DNA from: Cheiracanthium punctorium
Lineage: Eukaryota; Arthropoda; Arachnida; Araneae; Cheiracanthiidae
DNA length: 64,000 nucleotides
Direction of reading: 5' to 3'
Assembly: GCA_038373885.1 (NCBI GenBank)
Contig: JAWZYV010013141.1
Span: 1,116,001 to 1,180,000 of the forward strand
Part shown: positions 1 through 12,090 of the stretch, piece by piece
How positions within the stretch are numbered: position 1 is the first letter of the stretch
Layout: every line of letters starts with the position of its first letter
Made by a program: the position numbers and the translations under genes
Notes under the pieces: model-generated
The model's database searches: none
The model's input: only the letters and a program-made list of their open reading frames with translations
What the model was told of the DNA's origin: nothing

Positions 1-2034
1 AAATTTATAATATACACACAATACTGTGTGGATACATTTTAAATATATTTAATTTAATTCATTAACATAGACAATATAATGGATAAATGTTGCTAATTTT
101 TACCAATATTAGTTTTTATTTCCAATATAATAACAATGTGAAGGATTGAGTATATTAGCATTAGAAAAATAATAAAATGGTATAAAAATATTTTTAAAAA
201 TTACTTGTCAATATTAAGAATACATTATAAATATATATTTCGAATTTTTACTTAATATTGTGAACACATTGTAAAGATATTTGGGCTAACTACTAACTTG
301 CTACTATTAAAAACTTTATCAGTAATGGAATTACTTCAGAAACATTTCCAGTATATAGCCAATATTGTGGATATATTTCATATGTTAATTAAATTCAATA
401 GAAAAAAAATAGCATTATTTTGAATTGGTATCTAGGCTAAAAGGTAAGTTTTACCAATTTGAGAATTTTATTTACCAATATTGATACACAACAGAAGACA
501 TAAAATCTACCAAACCAAAATGTGCAAGGCTCTAAAATTAATACTGTATTACTAAATTTAATATTGTAACACTTACCTTTATTACCAGTAATATTAAACT
601 TATCCGTTACTATACTATTGAATTATCCTTAAACAGTATACAAACTTTTCAATTCCAAAAATCTCGCATTTAACACCAAAAACAATAACTTTTTTTCCGC
701 GTTGAATCAGTTTACCAGCACAAGTTCAAGTATCCCTTGTGTTTTTCGTACTACTAATGAAAGCTCACACATTCTGAATCACCTGCTACTTTCAGCTGGT
801 TTCCCTGATTTAAAAGTGGACTTTCCTGAGGCCATCTGGGGTGTTCGATCGTAAATTATCCACTTTACCATATGAGAGAGAGGTTTGTGTATGTGTAAAA
901 AGTGGAGAGGGAAATATTACACCACAACAAGAGAGCGGTTATTTTGATCTAATCACGTATATATGTATATTCTAAGCGTGAATCTGTGCTAGAATGTGCA
1001 ATAAGATAAAATGATGCACATAGACATATTGAAATTTAATCACAAAATATTTTTTTCCCACGTTTATAATTTATTTCAATATAAATTGCATACAATATAT
1101 AATTGATCATTATTTTCTGCTTTTGATTTAAAATTTTGTTTATGCTATTTGCAACAGGCGCGTATCCTTCCTAAAAATCTGACCCTTTACTTAGTTTAAA
1201 ATTTGATACTGAGGCTACAGTTGAAACAGCTTGCTTACAATTTGATACACAGGTTAGAGCCCTCTCCACCCCCGAAATAAAATCCTGACTGCACCACCGA
1301 TTTACAAACACGCATCAAAACATGCTCAAATATTATATACAGAAACAAAAAACGAATGCAAGATTTCAGCTATATAAGCATAAATAACATACTACGATCA
1401 AGTATAGAGGCGGATCCAAAGATCAATTTCTCGGAAGGGTATAAAATTAAAAGAAGCAGGCTTGTTTAAGTCTTAAAAACAAAATGTATAGTAAAGCAAA
1501 ATGTTAACCCTAACCAAAGCAATGTCTGTCGGAAGAGCTGGAGTCCTAATGGATCCGACACTGAATCAATGTATCTTATATGTTGTGAATTATCAAATTT
1601 TAAATAACATTTACAATAATTGAAAAGTTATAAGGTTTTACTTACTTGTGTTAGCTAAAAGTATTCCATTACTTGTATGCAGTTGGTACTTCGCAACTGC
1701 AGTCCAATTCCAATATGGCGTCGTTTGAGTATGGAAGCAACGCACTCACTCCTGCTGAAGTGAACGCATCATGGGAAATGTGGTGACTCTCTCGCTAGAG
1801 TGAGCAGATAGCGCCTTCACCCTTACTCTAAGAGTGACATTGTCTCACTCTTGCAGTTAGGGTGACAGAATCCTATCGATGAAGAGTCATAATGCAGTTT
1901 TCTCACTCTTATCTCACTCTATCTGGGATCATTTGCCGGTGACTTTTTGTAAGAGTGACAATGTCACTCTAAATTTTTAAGAGAGTAGTCCAGTTCCAGT
2001 TCTAGGTGAAATTTTATTTACTAGCTGCCTTATA
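1..2034. other. AT-rich intergenic DNA, no gene seen
   Basis: No coding potential was found. Around 1250-1305 there is a short C-rich stretch resembling an eroded transposon end. Between about 1775 and 1990 the motif AGAGTGA/TCACTCT recurs many times in both orientations. Confidence 0.5.
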
Positions 2035-2945
2035 CCTTACTGTTCTTTATACTCAGTGCAGTGTTGACTAAATTTCTGGATTCATTTCAATGAAAATCAT
2101 CTTTCTTTGTTTTAACAGCATTTGTCATTAAATTAATTTAGGTTAGGGTTGCTATACATTTTGGTTGTCATCATAAAAGCCGCCTTTGAAACAGCAAATG
2201 GCTAAAATGTGCTTTAGTCCAATGCATGGTAACATCTTTTAGGTGGGCGATGAATGCGCCCAGTATTGTAAATTCGATATTTAAAAGCTGTGAAAAAGTC
2301 CGAAAGATTTTGCATTTTTGTGTATCCATTATTGTTATTTTGTAGTCTAGCTACTGTGTGACATATGCTTGCTCCATTTGACGTCACTGAACTGTTCATT
2401 TGGAATTTTGCACGTGCATTATTGTTATTGCACTAACGTTACATCTATACTCGGGGCACAGCTAACCTGATAATGGAGGGAATGCTGCAGACCGTGTGAT
2501 TCCGCCGCTTTCAAATAGTTCTTTCCGTTTGCCCTGCTTTTTACAGAACTAAGACATTTATCAACTATTAAGTGCTAAAATAAAGTGTATGTTATAAAAT
2601 AATTGCATATTTATCTTATTTGAATTCAATAATTAAAAGGATTACGAAATTAAGTCAGAAATTAGATGTAACGCCTTCGCAGACGCTTGACCAATGATAG
2701 ACCTCTTTCGTGCTGGCGGGAATCAGAAATGCAGATTCGCCTTGCGGTTGGGTTGCTTTGTGATATTGAAAGTCAAATGATTGGAAAGAGAAACGAGTGT
2801 CGGAGTGATACATTCGGAAAGTCGTGAAAAGGCTCCTCTAGCCTTCTCCTCTGTTATCAGGTAAGGTTTGCCCCGAGTATAGCTCTTATCTTTCACAGCG
2901 TGGAAATATCGTCGATTTTGGTACCACATACGTTAGCGTATTATA
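2035..2945 (-). repeat. Dispersed repeat, copy 1 (interrupted by a TIR element)
   Basis: Its reverse complement matches 55765-56225 over the whole of that copy, including a stretch that translates in both as SNGAS-CH--ARLQNN-NGYTKMQ. The similarity is broken only by the element at 2450-2877. Copies are diverged with short indels, and neither has a long open frame, so coding use is doubtful. One end contains TTAGGTTAGGGTTG, telomere-like but only about two units. Confidence 0.65.
2450..2877. mobile_element. Nested TIR element, 428 bp, TATA/TA target site
   Basis: Ends are CTCGGGGCACAGCTAACCTG and its imperfect inverse (CAGGTAAGGTTTGCCCCGAG), each flanked by TATA. The host repeat resumes on both sides, and the other copy of that repeat lacks the insert. 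It is non-autonomous, with no recognisable transposase. Confidence 0.65.
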
Positions 2946-3077
2946 TAAGTAGATTTTCCAGATACACGTGTCGATCGCAAAAAAGAAAAAACAGTCTTTT
3001 ATTTTTTTCCAGATTTTGAAAATTACAAAACTTTCGCCAAATCGGAATTTCTCTTCTTTTAGTCAAAGAGTTTTTAC

Positions 3078-3165
3078 TTAAGGAGGGGTGACTAATAACT
3101 CTGAAGGTCCCCAATCAAGGGATCTTCACATTTAAGACATCTACCATGTTCAGTGTCCATAATGG
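3078..3165 (-). mobile_element. SINE fragment (Leu/Ser-tRNA-like family), internally deleted
   Basis: The reverse complement carries ACTGAACATGGTAGATG and a following GTGAAGATCC, as in the copies near 61 kb and 13.4 kb. The plus strand at its left has AAGGAGGGGTG, shared with the 60.95 kb copy. The body between is missing. Confidence 0.5.
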
Positions 3166-3320
3166 GGCCTAAGCGCAGAAAGGAGTCTATACGTTTTTGC
3201 AACTGCAGGAGATAACATATGAATCTGGGTTCAATAGAGAATTAACTTTAGTAGTAATCATACACAACTGATTGTATTTGATATGAAGAATTGAAACCTC
3301 CACATTCCTGTCTTTTTTAA

Positions 3321-3775
3321 CCCTTTAACGCGCAGTGTTCCCGCTCTGAGAACACCAAAATCTGGCGTTTTGACTGTTGCCAGTCACGAAGAATAGATTT
3401 GATTTCTGTAAAAATAGTCGCGGTTGACATAGCTCCACGAGAATCCTTTACTTTTTTGGCACGACTTTTTCCTTAAAAAAATTGTCACGATCATTTTCAA
3501 CAATACTGACATCTGCTGAAAAATGAAAGAATGCGAGAACACCTGGATAGATTTCCCAATACTGAAAAAAGGGCAGCCGCTGCCATCTCTCGACTTAACT
3601 ACCAGCAAGATGGCGGACGATCGAAGCGTTCATCGCGACGTTTTGACGACAGCTGGCTGTCGTCAAAAAAGGGTCTCTATATCTGTGGCACGCGATGAAC
3701 GCTTCGATCGTCCGCCATCTTGCTGGTAGTTAAGTCGAGCTTTTCAGCATTGGGAAAGGGTTGCTCCTCAAAGGG
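3321..3775 (+). mobile_element. piggyBac-like MITE, copy 1
   Basis: A 455 bp element flanked by TTAA (3317-3320 and 3776-3779), with ends CCCTTTAACGCG and CTCCTCAAAGGG. TTAA duplication with CCC/GGG ends is the piggyBac signature. The right half is a long hairpin centred on GACGACAGCTGGCTGTCGTC, its arms carrying a GATGGCGGACGATCGAA motif. Open frames inside arise from the hairpin and are not genes. Confidence 0.8.
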
Positions 3776-4404
3776 TTAAGAGAGCTTAGGGGAATAAGCG
3801 CACACATATCTGTGTGCAACATTGAAAAAGTGAATACTGAACTAATACGGAAACCGTGAGAACAGGATTTTTTAGTAAATTAAGTCTATGAAAAAAAAAA
3901 AAAAGTTACAAATGGAAGACCCAGAAAGATAAAAATAATGATTTAATGACTTATTCATTTTATATTTCTTGCAGATGCGTTAAACAAAGCTGCTTCTTTG
4001 AAATATTTCTTTCAGAAGATTTTTCTTTTATGAGAACAGATGAAAAAGTCTTTAAAAAAGGAGTAAAAATACAGCTCTATGTAACCATAAGGAGAAACCT
4101 ATGAAGTGAATAAAATATATTTTCCTTAAAAGCTTTTTTTTTTTTGTACTGATTTCCTGTTTGTTTGAAAGCTCGTTAGGATGATAACTCCATTTTAATA
4201 GACGCGAGCAATTTTTAAACTAAGTGCGTTTTATGCATTACTTAAATAAAGAATGCTTATTTAGGCTTTAAATTACCTTAAAAACAGCATGTGATTTCAA
4301 AAGAAAAATTTTACAAGGATAAAATACAAGCAGTTATTAAGATCTATAAAAATGAGTGAATGTATCGAAGGATTCACTTTCTTGAAGGAAAAAAAAATAT
4401 TTAA

Positions 4405-4680
4405 CCTATTTGTGCCTAGATATTTTTGCGACTTTCTTCGATTTTCGCCAATACCAGCAGTAATAGATACATTTCTGATGTCAACTTCTTGAAGAAGGAA
4501 TGATTTCTTTTAAAATCTTATGTATAAAAATTGAAGTGTCAACATCCTACTAGGTCATGTTAAAATATTTTGTAGAGTTGAGGTTCAATACTCGTGAATA
4601 AAGGCTAGGAAAAATAAATAACGTTTTCGACTGATAACGATAATGCCGTCCCAAAAAAGGGACGCTAGGCATAAAATGGG
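4405..4680. mobile_element. Second TTAA-flanked MITE, 276 bp
   Basis: Ends CCTATTTGTGCCTAG and CTAGGCATAAAATGGG are inverted copies of each other and abut TTAA on both sides (4401-4404, 4681-4684). The TTAA target and CC/GG ends suggest a piggyBac-type relative distinct from the 3.3 kb family. The right end also has a CCCAAAAAAGGG hairpin. Confidence 0.65.
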
Positions 4681-4689
4681 TTAAACACG

Positions 4690-5700
4690 ATATTGCGTGA
4701 TAAGCGTATGTTTCCTCTTACAAAACTAGCATACAAATAAAGATTGTCTTAAATCTCAGGTATGAGTACACATAAGTACTGTTCTACCACCTGTTAGGTT
4801 GAAACGTAAACATCCGGTTTGGTGGCGGAAACGGACATGTCTATTATTTGTGGCGGCATTTCAGTCAGACATGTGCTTGGACAGTCACTGGAAAAGACGG
4901 GGACACCTGCACCGCAGTCACGTATTCCTCCGATCGCTTCCTCTCTCCTTGGACCGGTTCATTTAGATTCACCTCTATTGGCAGCTTGCCAATATTTCAC
5001 GAGAAACGTGGTCAGATATTACTCAGCTGAAGTTTGATGCGAATACTGATACATTAGTTCCGTTGAAATGTTTGAAGTATAGTGAAAGGAAGACGGTGCT
5101 TTGATATGACATAAATGATGTTGTAACATTACTCGCCATGCAAAAGGGTACCCAGCGTTTTCGACGCATTATTAGCAGTTTTTCAATTTAAAAGTTGGAA
5201 AATCCTTATGATGGATAATTATCATTAAAATTCATTTTAGAGACGTTCATCAATATTGAACAAGGCAAATCCAGATATAGATTAGTAAAGTTTCTATAAT
5301 AATACTATCTAACAGAAATAAGGTTCGTATTATTTATATACTTAGGAGTACAGGCGATTTTTAAAATAATTTTTATGAAAAAAAGGGAGAGAAATCATGG
5401 ATTATAAACACTTTGCAACACTACAATCTTTCTTGCGCCAAATTTGGCGATCTATAGACTTCAAACTTTCGGTGATAATCTCAAAAATGCTGTAGCTCAC
5501 TACTAATGTAACTCTGAGAGACCACGTATAAGAGCTTTAAATAGTATTTCTATCTTTTAAATGAATTTTAAGCTGTTATATGAGTTATATACTTATTGTA
5601 ATAAGCTTGGAAACCGAAGGTTCCCGCTGGGATGGCGTCCTTAGAGCGTTTTGTGGCAACCCCGAGACCTTATATTGAGAATTTAAATAAATAAAGAAAT
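4690..5700. other. Intergenic DNA, no gene seen
   Basis: A slightly GC-richer patch lies at about 4815-5040, open in two frames but without recognisable domains or convincing splice sites. The rest is AT-rich unique-looking sequence. Confidence 0.4.
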
Positions 5701-5704
5701 GGTT

Positions 5705-5960
5705 TAACGTCTTTAGCTGCCATAGAACTTAATGTATCGGAATTCTTTCGAGTGCTCCTGTAGACAAAATAATTTTCGCATAGAATTTATCAGTATTTCG
5801 CTGCAGGTCACCAAGCTTCGTGCGCTTTTGATCATGGCCCAAACAATGACATGTTATCACATTGAAAGTCTTTAGGGTGAATAAACTATCTAGCGATTGC
5901 AACCATAAAGAGAGTCGCAATAAAAGGATGCTACAAATCCTCTTTAAGTACAACATAAGA
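5705..5960 (-). repeat. Dispersed repeat family B, copy 1
   Basis: On the reverse strand it reads AGGAGCACTCGAAAGAATTC followed by an ATACATTA tract, as in the copies at 30.4, 38.9 and 63.4 kb. The right boundary is approximate. Confidence 0.5.
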
Positions 5961-6310
5961 AGGCAAATTCTCCACTTAGTGAGTTCTTAGTTCTTAGAAA
6001 ATGCAAAAATATTATTAACAAACGTGATAAACTGGAACAATTTTTTGTGATATATTTGTTGCTATAACAACTAAGTACACTTAATCCTAAATCTGTAATA
6101 ATTCTAGTAAAGCTAAAATTTAAATTTTAATACGGCTAACATGAGTTTCACCAAAATAGACAATGTGAGTTTGGATCTACAGCCTTCACATCATTATTCT
6201 ACAGCTATTCGCTTATAAAGTGTGCTAGATACGTACGAACTTGCATACTTTATCTCAGAACTAGGAATAATGGATTCAAGGCGGCCGAATGAATATTACA
6301 TACATGCATA

Positions 6311-6821
6311 CTTAGGTGGTTCAAAAAGTAAGGTAAATACGGCCCTCACGGTTGCGCATTGCACATATTCCCGAGCAAACGAAATTCCACGTCTAAGTAT
6401 AGCAGACGACAACAGCAATCAAATGACACTAGATAGAATTGAGTTAAATACGTGGTTGGCTACAGTGCTTCCGATGGAACGTACTGGAACATCCTCCCTA
6501 CAGCTCGGATCTCGCACCGAGTGATTTCCAGCTCTTCGGACCGTTGAAGAAGCACCTGGTTAGATGTCATTCCCAAACCGTTGCTGCAGTTCTGAAACTA
6601 TCGTCAAGTGGCTCAGCAACCAGAGCTCTGATTTCTTCAACGCCGGTTTCGATAGATTATTTCGATAGCCATACAGATGTAACAAATGCTTCGATGACCA
6701 TGGAAGCTGTGTTGAAAAATAATCTGTAACAAATGTCTTGTAATGACTGTGTATCTCTTGAACTTCATGAATAAGCCTTTCGGTTAAAGGACTTGCTACC
6801 TTACTTTTTGAACCACCCTCG
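6311..6821 (+). mobile_element. Internally deleted mariner, copy 1
   Basis: TIRs GGTGGTTCAAAAAGTAAGGT lie at both ends (right one inverted, ending at TACGAGGG on the minus strand) with TA outside. The interior keeps the transposase C-terminal part: frames read LEHPPY and then LAPSDFQLFGPLKKHL, the last catalytic Asp region of the mariner D,D34D domain. It is frameshifted. The N-terminal half is missing, with the same joint as the copy at 37.9 kb. Confidence 0.75.
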
Positions 6822-6829
6822 TACAGACG

Positions 6830-7800
6830 TCGCACATAACCTTATTCAATGGGCACGGACTAGATATCGAACCGGACAAGGTCATCGATTGGCCACAGAC
6901 GGGCGTAATGGCGTCGGCCTCTCAAAAGAAAATACGTGATTCCCTTTTAATGTATTAGCTACATAAGCGCTCTCTAACGACGAATCATCATGCAGTCTAC
7001 CACTAACGTACGCATGCGCAGAACATAAACTTAATGATTACGACTCACAGCACCATCTTACAAGCAGATTTAGTTTAGCTCTTTTAGAATGCCTCGATGA
7101 TCGTCTTATATTCACGTCCGAGGAAATGGGCTTAGGTATGGTCAAAATTGATATTTTCCGCAAAATATAAGTACTAAAATTTTCCGCTGATTAGATTATA
7201 CTTTTGTTACTTTCATTACTTCGTACAAACAAGTAACAAATGCATAACCTGTATGGTCTCATTATAAATTAAACATGCGAATCACAGTCCCTGAAATAAA
7301 TTAAAGGATCTCGAATATCGTTTCATTTATTCATTTACTTACCTAGTGAATAAAGCAATGATTCTCTTTCAAGAGTTGATTCTCAAAATGTTTTTCAGTT
7401 TTAATTTTAAAACGAATTCCTTTTTAATTTCAGAAAATTTCATTTGAAAATATGAAATCTATTTAATGCAGAGATTTTCCTAACAAATGAACTCAGAATT
7501 TCATTGCAACTTTAAGAGGAAGAGTAAAATGGGAAATTGCTAATGGAAGACAAGGAAAAGAATTAGTATCACTGTTTTAAAAGGACCTTGAAGGTGCTTT
7601 AAAGAAAGACAATGCAACGAAATATTCCTTTAATGAGCGGAAGTTACCTTTTCTCTGAGAGCAGATGAAACGATTTATTTATTTATTATTTTTTTATACC
7701 CAGAAAAGAGAAAAATTATAAAGGCCTTGTAATTATATGAATGGTTCTATCAATTTTGTAAAATATATTTTATTTGAAAGGTGTTTTTGAATTGAAAACT
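6830..7800. other. Intergenic DNA, no gene seen
   Basis: AT-rich sequence with no convincing ORF, RNA gene or repeat structure. Confidence 0.4.
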
Positions 7801-7819
7801 TCATTAGGGGCGTTGGGCT

Positions 7820-8100
7820 GTTTTTGGACGGAGAAAATCAGTGAATCGCGGGACCATCACGCTAAGATACATAAGGGGTAAAAGTGGATTGGTCAAGAGT
7901 GGATTGTGACGTCATAGCGACGTCATCTCCTGCCTGCTGAGATTTCTTCTTCCCTTCTTTGAGTTTCAGTGTTGTCACCATCCGCTTAGAAATAAGAACT
8001 TCCAAATTACTTTTAACTGCGTACTTCAAGCTTCCGTGACTGGTATTGAACCGTAGATCCAAAGAGTGGCAGGCGAGCGTTCTAACCACTAGACGGGTTC
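7820..8100 (-). mobile_element. tRNA-Gly(GCC)-headed SINE
   Basis: The head at 8040-8100 reads on the minus strand as a tRNA-like region: A box TAGTGGTTAGAACG (8078-8091), anticodon arm CGCTCGCCTGCCAC as in glycine GCC tRNA, B box GGTTCAATACC (8042-8052). The anticodon stem and acceptor ends do not close, so it is not a working tRNA. The body has two CRE-like sites (TGACGTCAT at 7907-7915, GACGTCAT at 7919-7926). The 3' boundary is uncertain. Confidence 0.6.
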
Positions 8101-8720
8101 GACTAGGGATGAAATGACTAGAGTTTGAAGTAATTGTTGTTTAAATTTCAGATTGGGAGCTTTTATGTATCTAAATAAATAAAATTAGACTTTGCCTATA
8201 CACTACTTGGTATTAAAAAATTTTGCGATTTCAATCTGTAACATTTGGGACTCCAGTACGACATAATCTTTTTTGTCTGTCTGTCATTCTGTGACGCTTT
8301 TTTATTCGCTTATTATGTCACCAAATTTCATTTCATTTGCTTTAGTCTTTCTTAAGGGATGTGTGAACAACAATTTACGCATTTTAAAAAAAGTTTCAAA
8401 AAATCTCAAAAACTTTTAAAACTTAAAAGTTGAAAACTCACTGTGTTTAATTCGGATTATATTTGTAAGGAAAATATTTGTTTCCTACCGTGCGGAGAAC
8501 GTGCAAGCAGCTAGTAGTTATTTAAAGTAGCACCTCGATTGTCCGATGTAATCGGGGCCGAATCTACACCAGACAATTAAAATTTCCAGAAAATGAAGAA
8601 TTCTTCAGTAACCGTCTAATTTAAAATGCAACATCGTCATCGTGCCGCTATGTTTTAACTATTTAAACTTCCAGATAAATATCTAAATTCAAATTATACA
8701 TGAAAATTTATTTTGAAGCA

Positions 8721-8742
8721 AAAAAAAAAAAAAAAAAAAAAC
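8721..8742. repeat. Poly(A) tract
   Basis: An uninterrupted A run of about 22 bases. No retroposon body was recognised upstream. Confidence 0.7.
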
Positions 8743-8867
8743 GACAGTGATTTAAATGGAAGCTTCATCTGCCGTAGAATGGTCATTGGCCATCCTTTGT
8801 GGTGCAGCTCTGTCACAGTTCTTTTTAAAGCATGAATTCGGAGTAATGATATGCCACTCGAATGCTT

Positions 8868-9110
8868 TTTTATAATCGATTACTACTACTCGAATAGAAT
8901 CAATAATCGATTAATCGAATAGAGAATATTCGCGATTTACACTATTCGAATAGTATTTGTGGTTTCAATGTTCGAATAGTAATCGCGATTTCACTAACTA
9001 ATCTAATAGTATTCGAGTGCTATGTGCTGAGCATTCGAATTTATTTTTCAAAATCGATTACCTCGAATGCATTTAATAATCAATTAATTCAAATTGTCAT
9101 TTAAGTCCAT
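8868..9110. repeat. TCGAATA / AATCGAT-rich palindromic block
   Basis: Short palindromic words (ATTCGAAT, ATCGAT, CTCGAATAG and inverses) recur about fifteen times. This resembles the interior of self-complementary MITEs, but no clean terminal repeats or target-site duplication was found. Confidence 0.5.
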
Positions 9111-9119
9111 CACTAGTTC

Positions 9120-10080
9120 AGAAGAATCACGCTATTCTTGTTGTTCCAACCAAGTAAGGTCTTTTGTTAAAATGAAGAAAATTAATATAAAGAATTTTAA
9201 TGAAAACAGAAATGCAATTGTAAAACGTTATTTTTAACTATGAAATGTTAATAATGGCAATGGAGGAGGAACTTTCGCCATTCGGTCTGTACAGCAATAG
9301 AAGTGAACAAGCTATACAGAATCAAAGTTTACATAATAATAAGTTGTTAAGTAAGACATTTTTTAATCTAATATTTGTTAAGATAACCAGACTCTTATTA
9401 TCGTACCGGCACTTGGGGGTCCGTGACTTGGGCACTGCATGCAAATATAGACCCAAAAAATGTGTTTAAACCAGTACATCTGTGAAAGTATGATGATTCT
9501 CTATAGAGGGTATTCCAAAAACACTAAAATAGGCTTTTATTCCTTAGCTATTGGTCATAAATAGGTACCATTAATTCCAAGTCACGTAGAAAAGAAGTTG
9601 CAGAGTTTTATAATAACGATTAAAATTTCTGGCGATTAAATCTAAATAAGCAAGCATTTAAAATTTTATTCAGCCCCCCCTGTAAAAGAATTCCCAATTA
9701 GTAAAATGTGCCCCATCCATCAATGGAGATATGTACAAAATTTAAGTTTTTTTTAAAGTGTGTATGAAAATAAACATATACAGCATATACGCTGCCTTAA
9801 ATTATTTTTCAATAGCTCTCGAAAGGAAAAAAAATCCCATTAGATGATCACGTTTCATGGGTCGCACACAAAATACGAAAGAAAACAATGATTGCATGCA
9901 TAATACGTTCGATAGTGTTGATATTGTATAGCCCCCAACCAACTTTGTTTAAACCACAGGTAGACGAACCTTTTGCACAGACGAGTTGAGACTCGCCCTA
10001 AAACTCAAAGTGTCTTTTTTACTTCCTTACACTCACAAGTAGATTTTTAATATTTGAATATTGGTATAGGGAAGGAAACA
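9120..10080. other. Intergenic DNA, no gene seen
   Basis: No recognisable gene. A run of seven C's is at about 9674 and short unassigned ORFs occur. Confidence 0.4.
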
Positions 10081-10377
10081 TAGTAACGTGTGAGCATGAG
10101 ATTGAAATTGTTGTTCTTAAGAATGAGTATTCCAGAACAAGTTTTTAGGATATTTCGTAGGGCATTAAGATGGTTCGATTTAAAAAAAAATGCAGTATTG
10201 AGTATAAATGCTATTTATTATTCCATTAACTTATTTTTTCATTCTTACATTAACAGTACAGAAGAAAATAATGCAACAAGCAAACTGCATGTTTCAAAAT
10301 CAGGTATTGTTCCCAACAATATAAAGTAACAAAATTTCAACAAATGATTTCCGTCTCTATTAGATCTTCTTCGAAGT

Positions 10378-10518
10378 ATGGCGTTTTTGCTGTTCCTAGC
10401 TGCTCTTGTGGCTTTTTTTGTATTGCACTTCTTTGTAAGGAAGTTCTTGAACTGTTATGTGTTTCCTGCTTTCGTGTCGGGTGGGCCAGTGACGACGGGG
10501 GAGGAGTCGAGAGGTTAA
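10378..10518 (+). CDS. Possible small membrane ORF or first exon (46 aa)
   Basis: The frame begins MAFLLFLAALVAFFVLHFFV, a hydrophobic segment followed by Arg-Lys, then a polar GC-rich end GGPVTTGEESRG and stop. This is the shape of a signal-anchored protein or of the first coding exon of an ER-anchored enzyme. An acceptor-like CTCTATTAG precedes it at about 10363. AGAG|GTTAAG at 10511-10520 could be a donor, in which case the stop is not used. A longer frame (10344-10757) overlaps on the same strand, but it ends in a low-complexity His/Ser/Pro run and is less convincing. No family was recognised. Confidence 0.25.
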   Translation: MAFLLFLAALVAFFVLHFFVRKFLNCYVFPAFVSGGPVTTGEESRG

Positions 10519-10539
10519 GTCCAACACCATCCAATAGTG

Positions 10540-11050
10540 GCACGCATTCCATATCATCGTACACCACAGCAAACACAGATCACGCAAAACCAATCACATC
10601 TTCACCAGACTTCAAAGACACACCACCATCCTCACCAGTTCCATCTCCAACAGTCTCACCAATACATCATCATCAACATTCATACCAACCCCTCCTTTCC
10701 CGTCATTTTTACCATCCTTACCTTCATCACTCGTATCACCACTCATATCATCAATAGAAACTCCATACTCATCATGTCTATCCCCACTTCCCTCAGTCCC
10801 CGTCTTTCCCATTAAAATTCGAAAAAAAGAAATTCAGACCCATCCGTAAATTTTTCTCCCACCTCTCCTGCATCCGACCCGCGCCAGAACCACCCAAACT
10901 ACCCAGACCCCTCAGAGTCAAACACTTACCCTATTACAGACACTTTTTGTAACTAACCTCTTTTAATGCTCAATAGTCCCAATTCACACACTTCACCACC
11001 TAACAACATCCAACCCATCACAGACTGAATCTCTGCGGACTTCCTCCTCA
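10540..11050 (+). other. Strand-asymmetric C/A-rich, G-poor stretch
   Basis: On the plus strand this half kilobase is dominated by CA, CC and CAT words with very little G. It generates spurious His/Pro/Ser-rich frames on plus and acidic Gly/Asp frames on minus. It may be part of a transcribed 3' region that runs to the AATAAA at 12085. Confidence 0.5.
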
Positions 11051-11329
11051 ATAGCTACAATAGTTCACCACCAAACTTCAATACCAGTTGCATGCAATAT
11101 ACTTATTCAACCAAAAGCGAATTGCTATATTTTCATATTCAGTGCAGCAGTCTGATTAGGAACGATCTTATCCCTCGGAAGCGCATTTTATGAATCATCC
11201 AAACTGAAAAAAAAAATCAGAATTCACGATGAATCAAAATTCAACAAGCATCGGACTGGAAAAATCTTCTAGATGTAAGTGAGCTTCAACTCTTGATATA
11301 CCATGTTCGAATTTCAGAGTTTCCATCCA

Positions 11330-11900
11330 GCAGTGTCAAAGTACGATTGCTGCCTAACAAGCTTGAATTCTATCTGTGAACATTCATCCAACTCGTTTCT
11401 GTGCTGAGATATTCTTACAAATATCTACAGATGCAGTGCTGGGTTGCGTTTAAAATCTCAGCGATCATCGTTTTCCGAATAAATGAGACCAACTGCAGAC
11501 AATTAGACGAAAGTATCTTCAAAAATAATTCATCAGTGTCTCACGCAAGAGTCATCACTTCCATCACAACGTCTCATAAACCAAGGTGAAGAATATCTTC
11601 AATTTTCAGCTTTTTTTCGGGGACAGTTTCAAAGAACGATTTCAGACCTATAAACTGCAAATAATTCAACTTTTACTTCATCTAATAAAGATTTCTCTGA
11701 CCATCTCGATTGGATGCAAGTACGTTCTTACAGATATCCACAGATGTATCGCTGTCTAGCTATTAAAATATCGACGATCACCGCTTCTGGAATATATGAA
11801 ACAACTGCAACAAGTCAGAGAAGGTTTCTTCGTCATATCTGTAAGCGCCTGGAGAAAGAATCATCTCCGCCCATCTCAACGTTCCTGCTCAACTGGTTGA
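11330..11900 (+). repeat. Diverged 313 bp tandem duplication
   Basis: TTCTTACAAATATCTACAG at 11412 and TTCTTACAGATATCCACAG at 11725 anchor two related units, with parallel stretches such as GCGATCATCG and ACGATCACCG following each. Both are open for about 60 codons in the same frame (YSYKYLQMQ and RSYRYPQMY), but they are not conserved enough to call coding. Confidence 0.45.
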
Positions 11901-12084
11901 TAGCGAATGTTTTTAAGTCATAAAATGTTAGAAGACTGCGACCGTCCTTATGTTAACTTCCTTCTGCAACTGGTGCTTTTGATAAATCTACATCGACTGA
12001 TGTTCCTATCTGTACTCAATTTTTCATTGCAACAAAAATCAAATGTATTCTTTTGTAACGCTGTGCCCATTAAAAATAGAGAAC

Positions 12085-12090
12085 AATAAA
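12085..12090 (+). terminator. Candidate polyadenylation signal AATAAA
   Basis: GAACAATAAAATTC follows the open 11.4-12.1 kb stretch. If 10.3-12.1 kb is transcribed from the plus strand, this would be its 3' end. No direct support. Confidence 0.25.

Noticed and set aside
2118..2160. Telomeric repeat TTAGG
   Set aside because: Only TTAGGTTAGGG, within a dispersed repeat present elsewhere; not an array.
3523..3729. ORFs within piggyBac-like MITEs (also near 32.5, 44.8 and 56.9 kb)
   Set aside because: The same SRATDLETF-type peptide appears only because the hairpin repeats; arms read in both directions. Not genes.
8040..8100. Functional tRNA-Gly
   Set aside because: The 3' half of the anticodon stem and the acceptor stem are lost.
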